64,000 nt of DNA, taken from assembly GCA_963747765.1 (NCBI GenBank), contig CAVVGH010000001.1:186001-250000 (forward strand), given 5' to 3'. This DNA is from VRUE01 sp963747765 (GTDB lineage Bacteria; Actinomycetota; Thermoleophilia; Solirubrobacterales; 70-9). This document shows, one piece after another, positions 51,311-59,388 of the stretch; position 1 is the stretch's first letter; each line of letters begins with the position of its first letter. The position numbers and the translations under genes were made by a program. The notes beneath the pieces were generated by a model. It made no database searches and was not told the origin of the DNA. It worked only from the letters and a program-made list of their open reading frames with translations.

Positions 51311-52810
51311 TTAGGGCGGCGCGTTCGCCGCACCGACCAGATCGGCTGTGGTCTGGCGCCGGCGCGGCCTGGGCGGCAGGCCCTGGGCGGCACGCCGCTC
51401 GTCCTCGGCGGCTCGGGCGGCGAAGGCATCGGCGACGCGCAGGTTGCGGGCAACGAAGACGCTGGCGGCCAACAGCGCGATCGGTGCAAGGCCCGTCAGC
51501 CGGCACCAGCCGCGGGAGAGGTCGTTTGAGGCCGGATCCTTGACCGTCGCATAGGCGCGCTCGGCGGCCGAGCGCCGCGCGTAGGAGCGGCGGTGCTCGG
51601 GGGAGGGGTAGTCGTGCTTCTGTGCGGTCTTGGCATTGACCGACGGGGGCACCGTGATCGTCTGCTGGGAGCAGCAGGTGGGCGGGTGCTCGGGTGGGGA
51701 GATGACCTCGGGGCGGGTGTGGTCGAGCGCCATCGACTCAGGGCGCAAGGGGCAGCGCAGCTTGCCGCGGGTCGCCGGGCAGCCGGCGCGCCGGTAGCCG
51801 TCTTCGTCATATCCGGTGATCGGCGCGAGCCGGTAGCGGCGAAGCTCGGCCGCTCTGGTGTCGTGGGCGGTCGTCTCGGCCTCCGTGGCGCCGCGGGCGA
51901 GCGGGCCCAGCTCCAAGAGCGCGCTCGGGGTGGCGGGGCAGTAGAGGGCTCCGTTGGCGAGGGTCGCCCCCAGGTGAGTCCCCTTGGGCCCGCGGTCATG
52001 GGGGTGGAGGTCCTGGACGAGACGGGCGCCGAGGCGGCGCACCGGCAGCGCCCACGTCTCCGCCACCCGGTGGGCATAGCCGGAGTCGGCGAGAAGGTCG
52101 CCGATCGCGATCCCCGCGGCAGCCATCCGCTCGAGCACTCCCACGAGCGCCGCCGGGGGATCGACATCGCAGGAGGCGAGGTGGATGCGGCGCACCAGCT
52201 CGGGCACCGCCGGGCCGCGCTCCTCGCCGACGGCGGTCACCACCTGGAGGTAGTAGCCGTAGAAGGCCTCGTCGCTCTCGCCGGGGGAGTCGCCGCGCCG
52301 GTGCCCCCAGGCGGCCTCGGGGTCCCCGCAGCGCTCGCTGTCCTTCGGCGGCGGGCAGGAGAACGTCTCCAGGTCGGTCCAGTCGACCGCGTAGGAGCTC
52401 GTCTCGAGATCCCCGCAAACCTCGACGCTTGCCTCCAGCAGGGCGTCGATGATCTCCCGGAGCGCCTCGGAGGGCTCCCCGTCGGGCTCATCCTTGGCGA
52501 TCGCCCCGCTCACCAGCGAGAAGGTGCGCTCCACCTGGCGGTAGGTGAGCAGGTGGAGCCCGTCCCGCCACTCGGCGATCGCCCCGAGCCGCTTCTTCTC
52601 GACCTCGGGCAGCGAGAGCAGCGCCTCGTGCACCCGGCTCAGGTGAGCGGGGCGCCCGTCGCAGGCGACCGCCAGGATGCCCACCAGCAGGGTGCGAACC
52701 GAGAGCTGGCGCCGCCGCACCCCCACCGGCAAGAGCGCCTCGATCCGCGGGGCGATGCCCGAGGCATCGACGATCGCCTCAAGGCGCTCAAGCTTCGCCT
52801 CAGCCACCAC
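51311..52810 (-). CDS. DDE (IS4/IS1182-like) transposase
   Basis: 499 residues from GTG 52810. Acidic residues fit a DDE core: Asp in YAVDWTDLETF, Asp in IGDLLADSGYAHR, and Glu in RRSAAERAYATVKD near the C-terminus, with conserved RRSxAERxxxxxKD typical of IS4-superfamily enzymes. An extra cysteine-rich part (CPATRGKLRCPLRP, CCSQQTI) resembles the zinc insertion of IS1182-like transposases. Intact reading frame. It overlaps the upstream recombinase-like gene by 11 bases, so the two are translated together. Confidence 0.82.
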   Translation of the reverse strand: MVAEAKLERLEAIVDASGIAPRIEALLPVGVRRRQLSVRTLLVGILAVACDGRPAHLSRVHEALLSLPEVEKKRLGAIAEWRDGLHLLTYRQVERTFSLVSGAIAKDEPDGEPSEALREIIDALLEASVEVCGDLETSSYAVDWTDLETFSCPPPKDSERCGDPEAAWGHRRGDSPGESDEAFYGYYLQVVTAVGEERGPAVPELVRRIHLASCDVDPPAALVGVLERMAAAGIAIGDLLADSGYAHRVAETWALPVRRLGARLVQDLHPHDRGPKGTHLGATLANGALYCPATPSALLELGPLARGATEAETTAHDTRAAELRRYRLAPITGYDEDGYRRAGCPATRGKLRCPLRPESMALDHTRPEVISPPEHPPTCCSQQTITVPPSVNAKTAQKHDYPSPEHRRSYARRSAAERAYATVKDPASNDLSRGWCRLTGLAPIALLAASVFVARNLRVADAFAARAAEDERRAAQGLPPRPRRRQTTADLVGAANAPP

Positions 52811-53738
52811 GGCCTCCTCCGAGCAATGCGACGGCCGCCTCCTCCTGCGCTTCGGGCAGCTCCGCCACCAAGTCGCCGAGCCGCTGGGAGCAGCGCAGCC
52901 CGGCTGCCTCCATGAAGGCCCGCAGGCCGATCAGCTGCGCGCACTCGCAAAGCCAGGTCGAGCGTAGGCGACCCGGCTCCAGGCGCGGCAGGGCCGCGTC
53001 GGAGCCGAGCGCGGCGTTCAAGGCATCGGTGAGGTTGCGGCGCCCCGAGCTCTCGCCGCCGAGCAGGTAGCCCTGCCCGGCGAAGGCGACGGCCTCCTCC
53101 AGCGGCTCGCCGAAGCGGGCGAGCACCGGCACGGCGCGCGCCCGTCGTCCCGAGACGCAGACCACCAGTCCACCCGAGCGCCGGGTGACGTCGCGCCCGC
53201 GCAGCCGGCGAAGCTCGCCGGCGACGATCCCCGCCCCCGCCCCCAGGCAGATAAGCGCGGTGGCGCGCATCCGCCTTGCCTCGCTCGGCTGCGCAGCGGC
53301 CGCCCGCAGGTAGCCGGCGATCTCGGCCTCCGAGTAGGGGGGCTTGGCGCGCTCGCGGGACAGCGGCGCCGGCAGCGGCGAGGGCCCCGCCTCGTGCGCG
53401 CGAGCCAGCGCCCGCAGGTTGGTCCTCAAGGTGCGGCGCGTCGCCGGCGAGACCGCACGGCAGCCCGTGAGCACGAAGCGCTCGATCGTCGCCTCGCGCA
53501 AGAGCGTCTCCGCCTGCGGCTCAAGCCCCACCGACTCGCCGAACGCCGCCAGTCTCGAAGCTGCGTAGAGCAGCGCCTTGGCCCGCTCGCGCCTGCGCGG
53601 AGCGGCCCGCGCCGCCGCGGAGCGGGCGAAGGCCGCCGCTGCGGGCGAGAGCCCGGCGGGGGCGTAGGCGGCGATCGCCGCGACCGCCGCCATGGGGGCG
53701 TCGGTCGGCATCGGCGTGGGGCGCTGAGCGTCGGTCAT
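52800..53738 (-). CDS. Tyrosine-recombinase-like protein, catalytic residues degraded
   Basis: 312 residues from ATG 53738, with AAAGGAG 5 bases upstream. The fold looks like a phage integrase: N-terminal helical core-binding domain (RERAKALLYAASRLAAFGESVGL...TRRTLRTNLRALARAH) and a C-terminal domain where GLRxxEL appears as AGIVAGEL (Arg replaced by Val), HxLRH as GRLRSTW (both His lost, Arg kept) and LGH as LGD, with no C-terminal Tyr. It is therefore probably a DNA-binding partner of the transposase, not an active recombinase. Confidence 0.72.
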   Translation of the reverse strand: MTDAQRPTPMPTDAPMAAVAAIAAYAPAGLSPAAAAFARSAAARAAPRRRERAKALLYAASRLAAFGESVGLEPQAETLLREATIERFVLTGCRAVSPATRRTLRTNLRALARAHEAGPSPLPAPLSRERAKPPYSEAEIAGYLRAAAAQPSEARRMRATALICLGAGAGIVAGELRRLRGRDVTRRSGGLVVCVSGRRARAVPVLARFGEPLEEAVAFAGQGYLLGGESSGRRNLTDALNAALGSDAALPRLEPGRLRSTWLCECAQLIGLRAFMEAAGLRCSQRLGDLVAELPEAQEEAAVALLGGGRGG

Positions 53739-53766
53739 CGTCGCTCCTTTGCTCCGCCGGTAGTTA

Positions 53767-53778
53767 TACCTTAAGGTA
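53767..53778. promoter_or_regulatory. Candidate operator between divergent mobile genes
   Basis: TACCTTAAGGTA is a perfect 12-bp palindrome in the 77-base divergent gap, 28 bases from the recombinase-like ATG and 37 from the DUF6788-like ATG. A second short inverted repeat, GACGG-AATGA-CCGTC, is 2 bases away. Either could bind an element-encoded regulator; no -10/-35 pair is clear. Confidence 0.45.
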
Positions 53779-53815
53779 AGGACGGAATGACCGTCACCCC
53801 TGTCAGACTGAGCCG

Positions 53816-54157
53816 ATGAAGCTCGATCGCTCCCAGCGCGAGGAGGCGCGGGCGATCGCCCGGGAGCTGGCCCAGATCGCCCGCACGGCCGAGGTCCTGC
53901 CGGGCTCGATCGGCGAGCGCCGCACCCGCTGCGGCCAGGCGGGTTGCGCCTGCCAGACCGATCCATCCCGTCGTCACGGCCCCTATTGGCACTGGACCCG
54001 CAAGGTCGCCGGCAAGACCGTAGGCCGGTATCTGGCAAGGGAGGAGGCGGTCGAGTGCGGGGGCTGGATCGCAAACGATCGCCGCCTGCGGGAGCTGCTC
54101 GCCCGTCTGGAGGCGCTCGGGATCGAGCGCCTGGAAGCCGCCCGCAGCGGCGATTGA
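53816..54157 (+). CDS. DUF6788-like small cysteine protein
   Basis: 113 residues. Central motif LPGSIGERRTRCGQAGCACQTDPSRRHGPYWHWTRKVAGKTVGRYL with three clustered cysteines plus His, probably a zinc site, and a helical C-terminus (RRLRELLARLEALGIERLEAA). Recognised from memory as the DUF6788 type, which has no known function but often sits beside transposases. It is divergent from the transposase/recombinase pair and probably part of the same element. Confidence 0.75.
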   Translation: MKLDRSQREEARAIARELAQIARTAEVLPGSIGERRTRCGQAGCACQTDPSRRHGPYWHWTRKVAGKTVGRYLAREEAVECGGWIANDRRLRELLARLEALGIERLEAARSGD

Positions 54158-54270
54158 GGCTCCAGTGGTGTGCTCAGCGCGCGCTTAAGGTGTGGTCGGC
54201 GCGAGTAGGCCCGTGGGAAACCGCATCAGCAAGCGGCTGATCGCAAACGTGAAGGCCTCATTCGCCCCCT

Positions 54271-54816
54271 TCAGTAGAACGGTGGGTCGGCGCGGTCGCT
54301 GCGACTCCACTCCGAGGGCGGTTGCCCCCACGGCGCCTCTTCGTAGCCCGGCAGCGCCCTGATCAGCCGGCTGCGCAACGTGTCGCAGAAGCGCTGCGCC
54401 GGAGAGTCGCGCCAGCCCGCGTGTCCACACGACTGGCACTCATAGCAATCGAGGATCTTCAGCCCTTCGACCGTCGTCGGCCTGGCGAATCCACTGAACG
54501 CCCGGTCAAGTGGAAAGACGTACTGGTTGGGGTCGGGATTCGGAACCGGTCCGGGCAGCTCCGGCCAGAGCAGGTCCGGGTAGTGGCAGGCAACGCTCAC
54601 CACGCACTCGCGGGTCAGCATCGCCCCGACCTCGTTGCACGTCTCCGAGATCAGCTCGTGCGTCCTCACGATCCCCGTCTCAGGATCGTCTTCCTGCCAG
54701 TAGAAGGGAGGCCAAGAGGAGGCGGAGGAGGAACGCCGGGGGCGATCTCTTGGCCCACAGAGCGCGAGCTCCACCAGCGCGTCGATGTGGCTCTTGTCGA
54801 CGATGAAGGCGCTCAC
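54271..54816 (-). CDS. Conserved hypothetical protein (181 aa)
   Basis: Start GTG 54816, giving SAFIVDKSHIDALVELAL, a start shared by a group of small hypothetical proteins found in scattered bacteria and phages. Residues 25-150 contain YWQEDDPETGI, HELISETCNEVGAMLTRECVVSV, then a cysteine-containing segment (CYECQSCGHAGW) and a C-terminal WGQPPSEWSRSD. No signal or membrane helix. It lies 17 bases past the edge of the mobile module and may be cargo or host. Function unknown. Confidence 0.65.
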   Translation of the reverse strand: MSAFIVDKSHIDALVELALCGPRDRPRRSSSASSWPPFYWQEDDPETGIVRTHELISETCNEVGAMLTRECVVSVACHYPDLLWPELPGPVPNPDPNQYVFPLDRAFSGFARPTTVEGLKILDCYECQSCGHAGWRDSPAQRFCDTLRSRLIRALPGYEEAPWGQPPSEWSRSDRADPPFY

Positions 54817-55115
54817 ACCGAACCCACCGTGAACACCCGGCTCACCAGCGGCGCGGCTCGGGAACAGCTCGCCCACCGTGCCTGCCTGTCGCGGAACCTC
54901 TCATCGCCTCTATAAGACGGCCGGAGTCCAGGTGTCGCCCCCCTCGCGGAGCACTCGGTCCGGCCGCTCCGACCGACGGGAGTGGATTAATGAGACTGCG
55001 AGACGACCCGCCGCCACCGCGGCGGTCGGTGCCGGGGGGGCGAATCGCGTGGTGGCCGCGCTTAACGAGAGAAACGCCGCCCGCAGCGCGGGCACAGCCA
55101 ACGAAGGGTGATTCG

Positions 55116-55757
55116 GTGATTCGTTTCAAGCATCTGTCGAGGCGCCACTGCTTTCGGCGCGGGCCACTGAGAAGACTGGTGAGCGTCGCCGCCTTGGCGG
55201 TGGGGCTGCTGGCCGTCGCGCCGGCGGCAACCCAGGCCGCCCCATTCCCGCCGGGCCTTAACTTCGCGTACGAAATCGCGGTCGGCTTCTGGGGCGAAGA
55301 ACCGACCGCCTGCGGGCGCATCGACCGGCAGGTCGTGCCCGCCGGCTCGCTTGGGAACCCGGAGATCGGGGCGATCTCGGGGATGTCCACCTACGTTCCC
55401 GCCGACGCCGCTCCCGGCTCGCTCGACTGCTTCCTCTGGATCGACCGCGCGTATGCGGAACCGATCATCTTCGACCTGCTCTGCGCGGTGATGGTCCACC
55501 ACGTCGGACTTCTGCTCGGCATGGAAGACAGCCCCGACCCGAGCAGCGTGATGTACGAACGCATTCCGGTACCCCAGGTCTGCAGGGCGAAGGGGCGCCA
55601 GTCCGCACGCCTGTACCTGCTTCACCTGAAGTTCCGCTGGCTGCAGGCACGGCGGGGGCCCAAGATCAGACGTGTGAGGCACCGCGTCCGGCGTGAACTG
55701 CGCAACGAGGCACAGCGGTTCTGGGCGATGCCGCGGCAGACGCTCGAGGCCGGCTAG
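55116..55757 (+). CDS. Secreted matrixin-like protein with lost zinc site
   Basis: 213 residues from GTG 55116, with AAGGGTG about 8 bases upstream. Signal-like helix (LRRLVSVAALAVGLLAVAPAATQA), then a domain with VMVHHVGLLLGMEDSPDPSSVMYE. This aligns with the metzincin motif (HExGHLLGLxHSxDPxSVM), but the catalytic Glu is His, the second His is Leu and the third is Asp. The Met-turn (SVMY) is kept. The C-terminus is basic and helical. Probably an inactive relative. It ends 4 bases inside the convergent flavoprotein gene. Confidence 0.65.
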   Translation: MIRFKHLSRRHCFRRGPLRRLVSVAALAVGLLAVAPAATQAAPFPPGLNFAYEIAVGFWGEEPTACGRIDRQVVPAGSLGNPEIGAISGMSTYVPADAAPGSLDCFLWIDRAYAEPIIFDLLCAVMVHHVGLLLGMEDSPDPSSVMYERIPVPQVCRAKGRQSARLYLLHLKFRWLQARRGPKIRRVRHRVRRELRNEAQRFWAMPRQTLEAG

Positions 55758-57013
55758 CTGGGCCAGGGCTCGACGCCAAGCGCCCTGGCAACGTCCACGG
55801 CGGAACTGATTGCGTCCTCGTGCAGGCCGTAGCCGAAGTGACTCCCGCAGTAGTACGTGTTGTGCACACCGTTGAGCTGCGGGAGTCGCGCTCTGGTGGC
55901 GCAGGACCGCGAGTCGAAGATGGGGGTCCGCAGCACCGTTTCCAACTCGACTCGGTCCTCGCGGATCGGAAAGTTCGGGTGCTGGGAGGAGATCAGCTCA
56001 CAGGAGCGCGACACTCCCGGCTGAAACCACAGGCTCCCGTTCACCGACGTGGAGAAGATGCCTTTCTGACGCCGGTAGAGGAACGTGTAGGCCTGCATCA
56101 GCTCCCGCCGGGGGAAGGCGGTGGGATCGCGGTGCACCACCAATCTGCCGTCCTTGTAGCGCCAAACGGACAGGAGCTGTCGCTCGAGCGGGGTCGGCTC
56201 GGCGAGCAACTCCAGCGCCTGGTCGGCGTTGCACGCGAAGATCACCTTGTCGAAAGCCTCCGAACCGCGGTCGGAGACGACCCGGACCCGGTCATCCTCG
56301 CGGTGGACCGAGCGAACGGGTGTCCCGCACACGACCCGATCCTCGAATGACCGAGCAAGCGCGGAGACGTAGCTCTTCGTGCGGCCCGGAAGGGTGCGGA
56401 CCGAATAGACGGCGCGCGGCGAGAGAACGTCGTTGTAGGCGGCGAGCTTGCCGAAGAAGAACCCAGCGGGCGCCTCGAGCACTTCGTCGACCCCCATCGA
56501 CGACAGGAGGCACAGCGCGCAGACGAAGATCGTCTCCGCGTCGCCGGAGATTCGCGGCAGCAGCGGCAGTGCCTCGCGGACCGTGAGTCCGGCAAACCCA
56601 CTTGACCGCTGGATTTTCCCGGCCACCGCCAGCTCTCGCCACAGCCCCCACAGAGATCGCAACGCTGCGGGCCGCAGCACCCCGAAACGCTGAGCTCGAA
56701 GCCCGCGCAGGCCGGGCGTGACGTAGACGCCCTTCCCCCGGTCGAGATCGTGCACGCTCATGAACGCGCCCGCCGAGGGCCTGCTTGCCACGCCCAACTC
56801 GGCCAGCAGGCGGAAGAAATTCCGGTACCCGGCGCGGCTGAACGCGGCCACGGCGATGTCGACCTCCGGGTCGTCCCGGGGCGCGAAGGTGTATGCGTTG
56901 CCACCGAGGCGCGTGTCCTTCTCGAACAGCGTCAGCTCGAACTCGCGGCGCAGAAGGTGGCCGGCGGTGAGGCCCGCCACCCCTCCTCCGATGACCGCTA
57001 TGCGCTTCTTCAA
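55754..57013 (-). CDS. FAD-dependent amine-oxidase-type oxidoreductase
   Basis: 419 residues. N-terminal dinucleotide motif IAVIGGGVAGLTAGHLL with ...LFEKDTRLGGNAYTF, and a C-terminal FAD segment (NTYYCGSHFGYGLHEDAISSAVDVARALG). It belongs to the COG2907-type NAD/FAD proteins, often beside DUF1365 and cyclopropane-fatty-acid synthase-like genes, but those partners are absent here. Substrate unknown; lipid or carotenoid desaturation-like chemistry is possible. Confidence 0.85.
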   Translation of the reverse strand: MKKRIAVIGGGVAGLTAGHLLRREFELTLFEKDTRLGGNAYTFAPRDDPEVDIAVAAFSRAGYRNFFRLLAELGVASRPSAGAFMSVHDLDRGKGVYVTPGLRGLRAQRFGVLRPAALRSLWGLWRELAVAGKIQRSSGFAGLTVREALPLLPRISGDAETIFVCALCLLSSMGVDEVLEAPAGFFFGKLAAYNDVLSPRAVYSVRTLPGRTKSYVSALARSFEDRVVCGTPVRSVHREDDRVRVVSDRGSEAFDKVIFACNADQALELLAEPTPLERQLLSVWRYKDGRLVVHRDPTAFPRRELMQAYTFLYRRQKGIFSTSVNGSLWFQPGVSRSCELISSQHPNFPIREDRVELETVLRTPIFDSRSCATRARLPQLNGVHNTYYCGSHFGYGLHEDAISSAVDVARALGVEPWPS

Positions 57014-57063
57014 GTGAATTGCTCCACCCGCGAGCGTACTGACAACGCGCGTGGTGAGCGTGG

Positions 57064-57855
57064 CTACCGGCCGGGGCTGCCGAGTCCGCTGAACGGTCTC
57101 TCCAGGGCTTCCTTACCGGCTTCCCGTTCGAATTTGGCGGTTTCCTTCTTCTGCTTGGCGAATGACTTGCCGCGCTTTCGGTATTCGGCCAGCTGGTTTT
57201 CGACGTTTTTCGCTTCGGACTTGGAGGGGGCTTCGGCGGCCGCGCGCTTTGTCGTCTTGTCGGCGGCCGCGAATTCGCCGTTGAAGTACTCATAGATCGC
57301 CAGGGTGCTGAGCGAGCCGAGGCTGGGGCTCTGCCCGGCGGCGATCTTCTGCGCTTTGGCCGCCCTGCCGACGTATTCCTCGGCTTCGGTCACGCTCTTC
57401 GCGGTTTCGGCCAGCCGGAAGTAGGTCCCGGCAATCAGCTGCGCCCCGATCGCATTCGGTTCTTCGGCCTGCTTCAGGTACCGCTCCCAGGCCGCGAACG
57501 CGGCTTCGAAGTCTTCCCTCGATTCCAGCGTGATGGTCGGCGCCGCGGATTCGGAAGTCTGTTCGACCTCCGCATTGCCGGCGTTGATCCGGGCGCGCAT
57601 CAGCGACAGCAGCAGCTGTTCGTCCTTGGGGTTCTTCGCCAGCCGGCGTTCGATCCGTTCGGCCTGTTCGTGCAGCACCTTGGCGGCACTGCCGCTCGTG
57701 GTCGAATTGCCGACCAGTTCACCGATGTTGACCGGACCGACAACGAGGAAGAGACTCGCCCCCATCAGGATCGCGAGGATCGCATAGACGACCCGGATGA
57801 CGTGTTTGCGACGTCCCCTGACGTCGAAGAGCAATCGCCGCTCGCCGCCTGCCAT
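57064..57855 (-). CDS. Membrane-anchored TPR-like protein
   Basis: 263 residues: one membrane helix (VVYAILAILMGASLFLVVGPV, about 22-43), then alpha-helical repeats that look like TPRs (ERIERRLAKNPKDEQLLLSLMRARINAGN, AIGAQLIAGTYFRLAETAKSV, LGSLSTLAIYEYFNGEFAAADKTTKRAA) and a Lys/Glu-rich tail. It lies 7 bases after tatC in the same direction and is likely in its operon, perhaps as a scaffold at the membrane. Confidence 0.75.
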   Translation of the reverse strand: MAGGERRLLFDVRGRRKHVIRVVYAILAILMGASLFLVVGPVNIGELVGNSTTSGSAAKVLHEQAERIERRLAKNPKDEQLLLSLMRARINAGNAEVEQTSESAAPTITLESREDFEAAFAAWERYLKQAEEPNAIGAQLIAGTYFRLAETAKSVTEAEEYVGRAAKAQKIAAGQSPSLGSLSTLAIYEYFNGEFAAADKTTKRAAAEAPSKSEAKNVENQLAEYRKRGKSFAKQKKETAKFEREAGKEALERPFSGLGSPGR

Positions 57856-57862
57856 CGGTTCG

Positions 57863-58636
57863 TCACCGCTCCTGGGTTGAGGGTTTGGACAGACCTCCCG
57901 CGACCCCGGGCCTACCGAAGGCGCGCGCGAGCAAGATACTCAACTCGTACAGCAGGAGCAGCGGGACCATCTCGATGATCATCGAAATCGGGTCAACGCC
58001 GGGCAGGGCCGCGGCGACGATCGCGATCGCGAGGTACGCGTAGCGGCGGTTGGCGCTGAGCTGCGAAACGCTGACGATCCCGAGGCGGGTCAGCGCCAAC
58101 ATCGCCATCGGGAGCTGGAAGACGAGCCCCCCGGCCAGCATCGTGGTCGAGAAGAAGCTGTAGTAGTCGCGGGCGCGGACCTGCACGTTGAACTGGCTGT
58201 CGTTGAAGTTGAGCAGGAACTTGACGGCGGCGGGCATCACGACAAAGTAGGCGAAGAGGATGCCGACGCCGAACAGCAGTGGCGCGAGCAGCATGATCGG
58301 CAGCGCAACCCGCCGCTCCGTTTCGCTGAAGGCCGGCAGCACATAGGCGTAGAGCTGATAGAGCAGGACCGGGAGCGAGAGCACGATCGCCCCGTAGGCG
58401 GCGACGGTCAGGGTGATCGTGAAGGGCTCGGTCACTCCAAAGGTGAGCAGGTGCTTGTGGTTGCTCGGCAACGGCCCGGATGCGATTTCCAGCAGCAGCG
58501 GGCTCTGCCAGAAGCAGAGGGCCAGAGCGACCGCGAAGACGGCCACGCAGACGATGATCCGATTGCGCAGCTCGTCGAGGTGCTCAACCAGGGTGAGGCG
58601 GTCCTCGTGAGAGACCGGCCTGACACGACGGCCCAC
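57863..58636 (-). CDS. tatC: Twin-arginine translocase subunit TatC
   Basis: 257 residues, six membrane helices. Starts GTG 58636; N-terminal LVEHLDELRNRIIV matches the TatC signal-binding Glu region, and FAYFVVMPAAVKFLLNF and YAYVLPAFSETERR are family segments. It binds twin-arginine signals and recruits TatA. It lies 7 bases after tatA. Confidence 0.95.
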   Translation of the reverse strand: MGRRVRPVSHEDRLTLVEHLDELRNRIIVCVAVFAVALALCFWQSPLLLEIASGPLPSNHKHLLTFGVTEPFTITLTVAAYGAIVLSLPVLLYQLYAYVLPAFSETERRVALPIMLLAPLLFGVGILFAYFVVMPAAVKFLLNFNDSQFNVQVRARDYYSFFSTTMLAGGLVFQLPMAMLALTRLGIVSVSQLSANRRYAYLAIAIVAAALPGVDPISMIIEMVPLLLLYELSILLARAFGRPGVAGGLSKPSTQER

Positions 58637-58643
58637 GCCGGCC

Positions 58644-58886
58644 TCAGGGCCGCTTGTGTGCGAGCGGCTCCTCGCGAGCGGCGTCCTCGTCCCGGCCCGG
58701 TGGGATCTCGCGGGGGGGTTGCGGCTGCTCGTCGTCGTCGTCGTTCTCGCCGCTCAGCGAACCGCGAAACTCGCGGATTCCCTTGCCCAACGAGCGGCCC
58801 AACTCCGGCAAGCGCTTCGGCCCAAAGACGATCAGCGCGATGAGCAGGACGACGACTATCTCGAGGGGACCGATGTTCCCAAGCAT
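58644..58886 (-). CDS. tatA: Twin-arginine translocase subunit TatA
   Basis: 80 residues: a short membrane helix (PLEIVVVLLIALIVFGPKRLPELGRSLGKGIREFR) with the FGPKRLPE hinge and amphipathic helix, then an acidic tail. It oligomerises to form the pore with TatC. No TatB is visible in the window, as in minimal two-subunit systems. Confidence 0.95.
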   Translation of the reverse strand: MLGNIGPLEIVVVLLIALIVFGPKRLPELGRSLGKGIREFRGSLSGENDDDDEQPQPPREIPPGRDEDAAREEPLAHKRP

Positions 58887-59026
58887 CGCCTCATGGTAAC
58901 GGGCATCCCCAGCCGGCCCGCTAACAGCGAAATGGTGGAGGCACTCCTACCCGGTAGTTGGGTTTTATAGGCCCATACCCCGGGGCGGCGGATTAAGTGC
59001 CGGCGTCCGGTGTTCGATAGGTAGAT

Positions 59027-59362
59027 ATGAGCCATTCGAGCCGCACACGGACGAAGACTGTTGCTGGCCTTCACGTCTGTCCCGCGTGCGGCTCCAAGCT
59101 CGTCCAGCCAACCTGTTGGGAGCAGACGACGAACCGCTCTCGCTGGCGGCTCTGGCGGCGCTGCCCCGAGTGCGAATGGTGCTGCGACAGCGTCCACAAC
59201 GAGCGGGAGATCGACGCCTACGACGAGGAGCTCGACAGCGGTGCCGAGCTGCTCACCGAGGTCCTGAGAGCGCTCGAACGGGAGAACATGCGAGGTCTCG
59301 TGGAGGCATTCTCGACTGCGCTGCAGAACGACCTGATCACCGCGGAAGACTTTCGCCGGTGA
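59027..59362 (+). CDS. Zinc-ribbon hypothetical protein (111 aa)
   Basis: N-terminal ribbon CPACGSK...CPECEWC with four to five cysteines at about residues 18-53, then a helical acidic C-terminus (ELLTEVLRALERENMRGLVEAFSTALQNDLITAEDFRR). Divergent from tatA with 140 bases between. Similar proteins are found in actinobacteria, without known function; nucleic-acid or protein binding is possible. Confidence 0.7.
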   Translation: MSHSSRTRTKTVAGLHVCPACGSKLVQPTCWEQTTNRSRWRLWRRCPECEWCCDSVHNEREIDAYDEELDSGAELLTEVLRALERENMRGLVEAFSTALQNDLITAEDFRR

Positions 59363-59388
59363 CCTGAGTCAGGAGCTCGGGCGCAGCC

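Larger units (their letters stand above)
51133..54253. mobile_element. Transposase / recombinase-like / DUF6788 mobile module
   Basis: Three genes: DDE transposase and a tyrosine-recombinase-like gene overlapping by 11 bases on the minus strand, and a small DUF6788-like gene divergent from them. Candidate terminal inverted repeats are TTCACGTTTG (51133-51142) and CAAACGTGAA (54244-54253), each followed inward by GATC after 0-1 base. The 10-bp match is short and target duplications were not found, so the exact borders are provisional. It lies 33 bases beyond tRNA-Lys. Confidence 0.55.

Noticed and set aside
51026..54253. Integration into tRNA-Lys with an attR copy of the tRNA 3' end
   Set aside because: I looked for a repeat of GGTTCGAGTCCTTCACGGCC at the far side of the module and did not find one.
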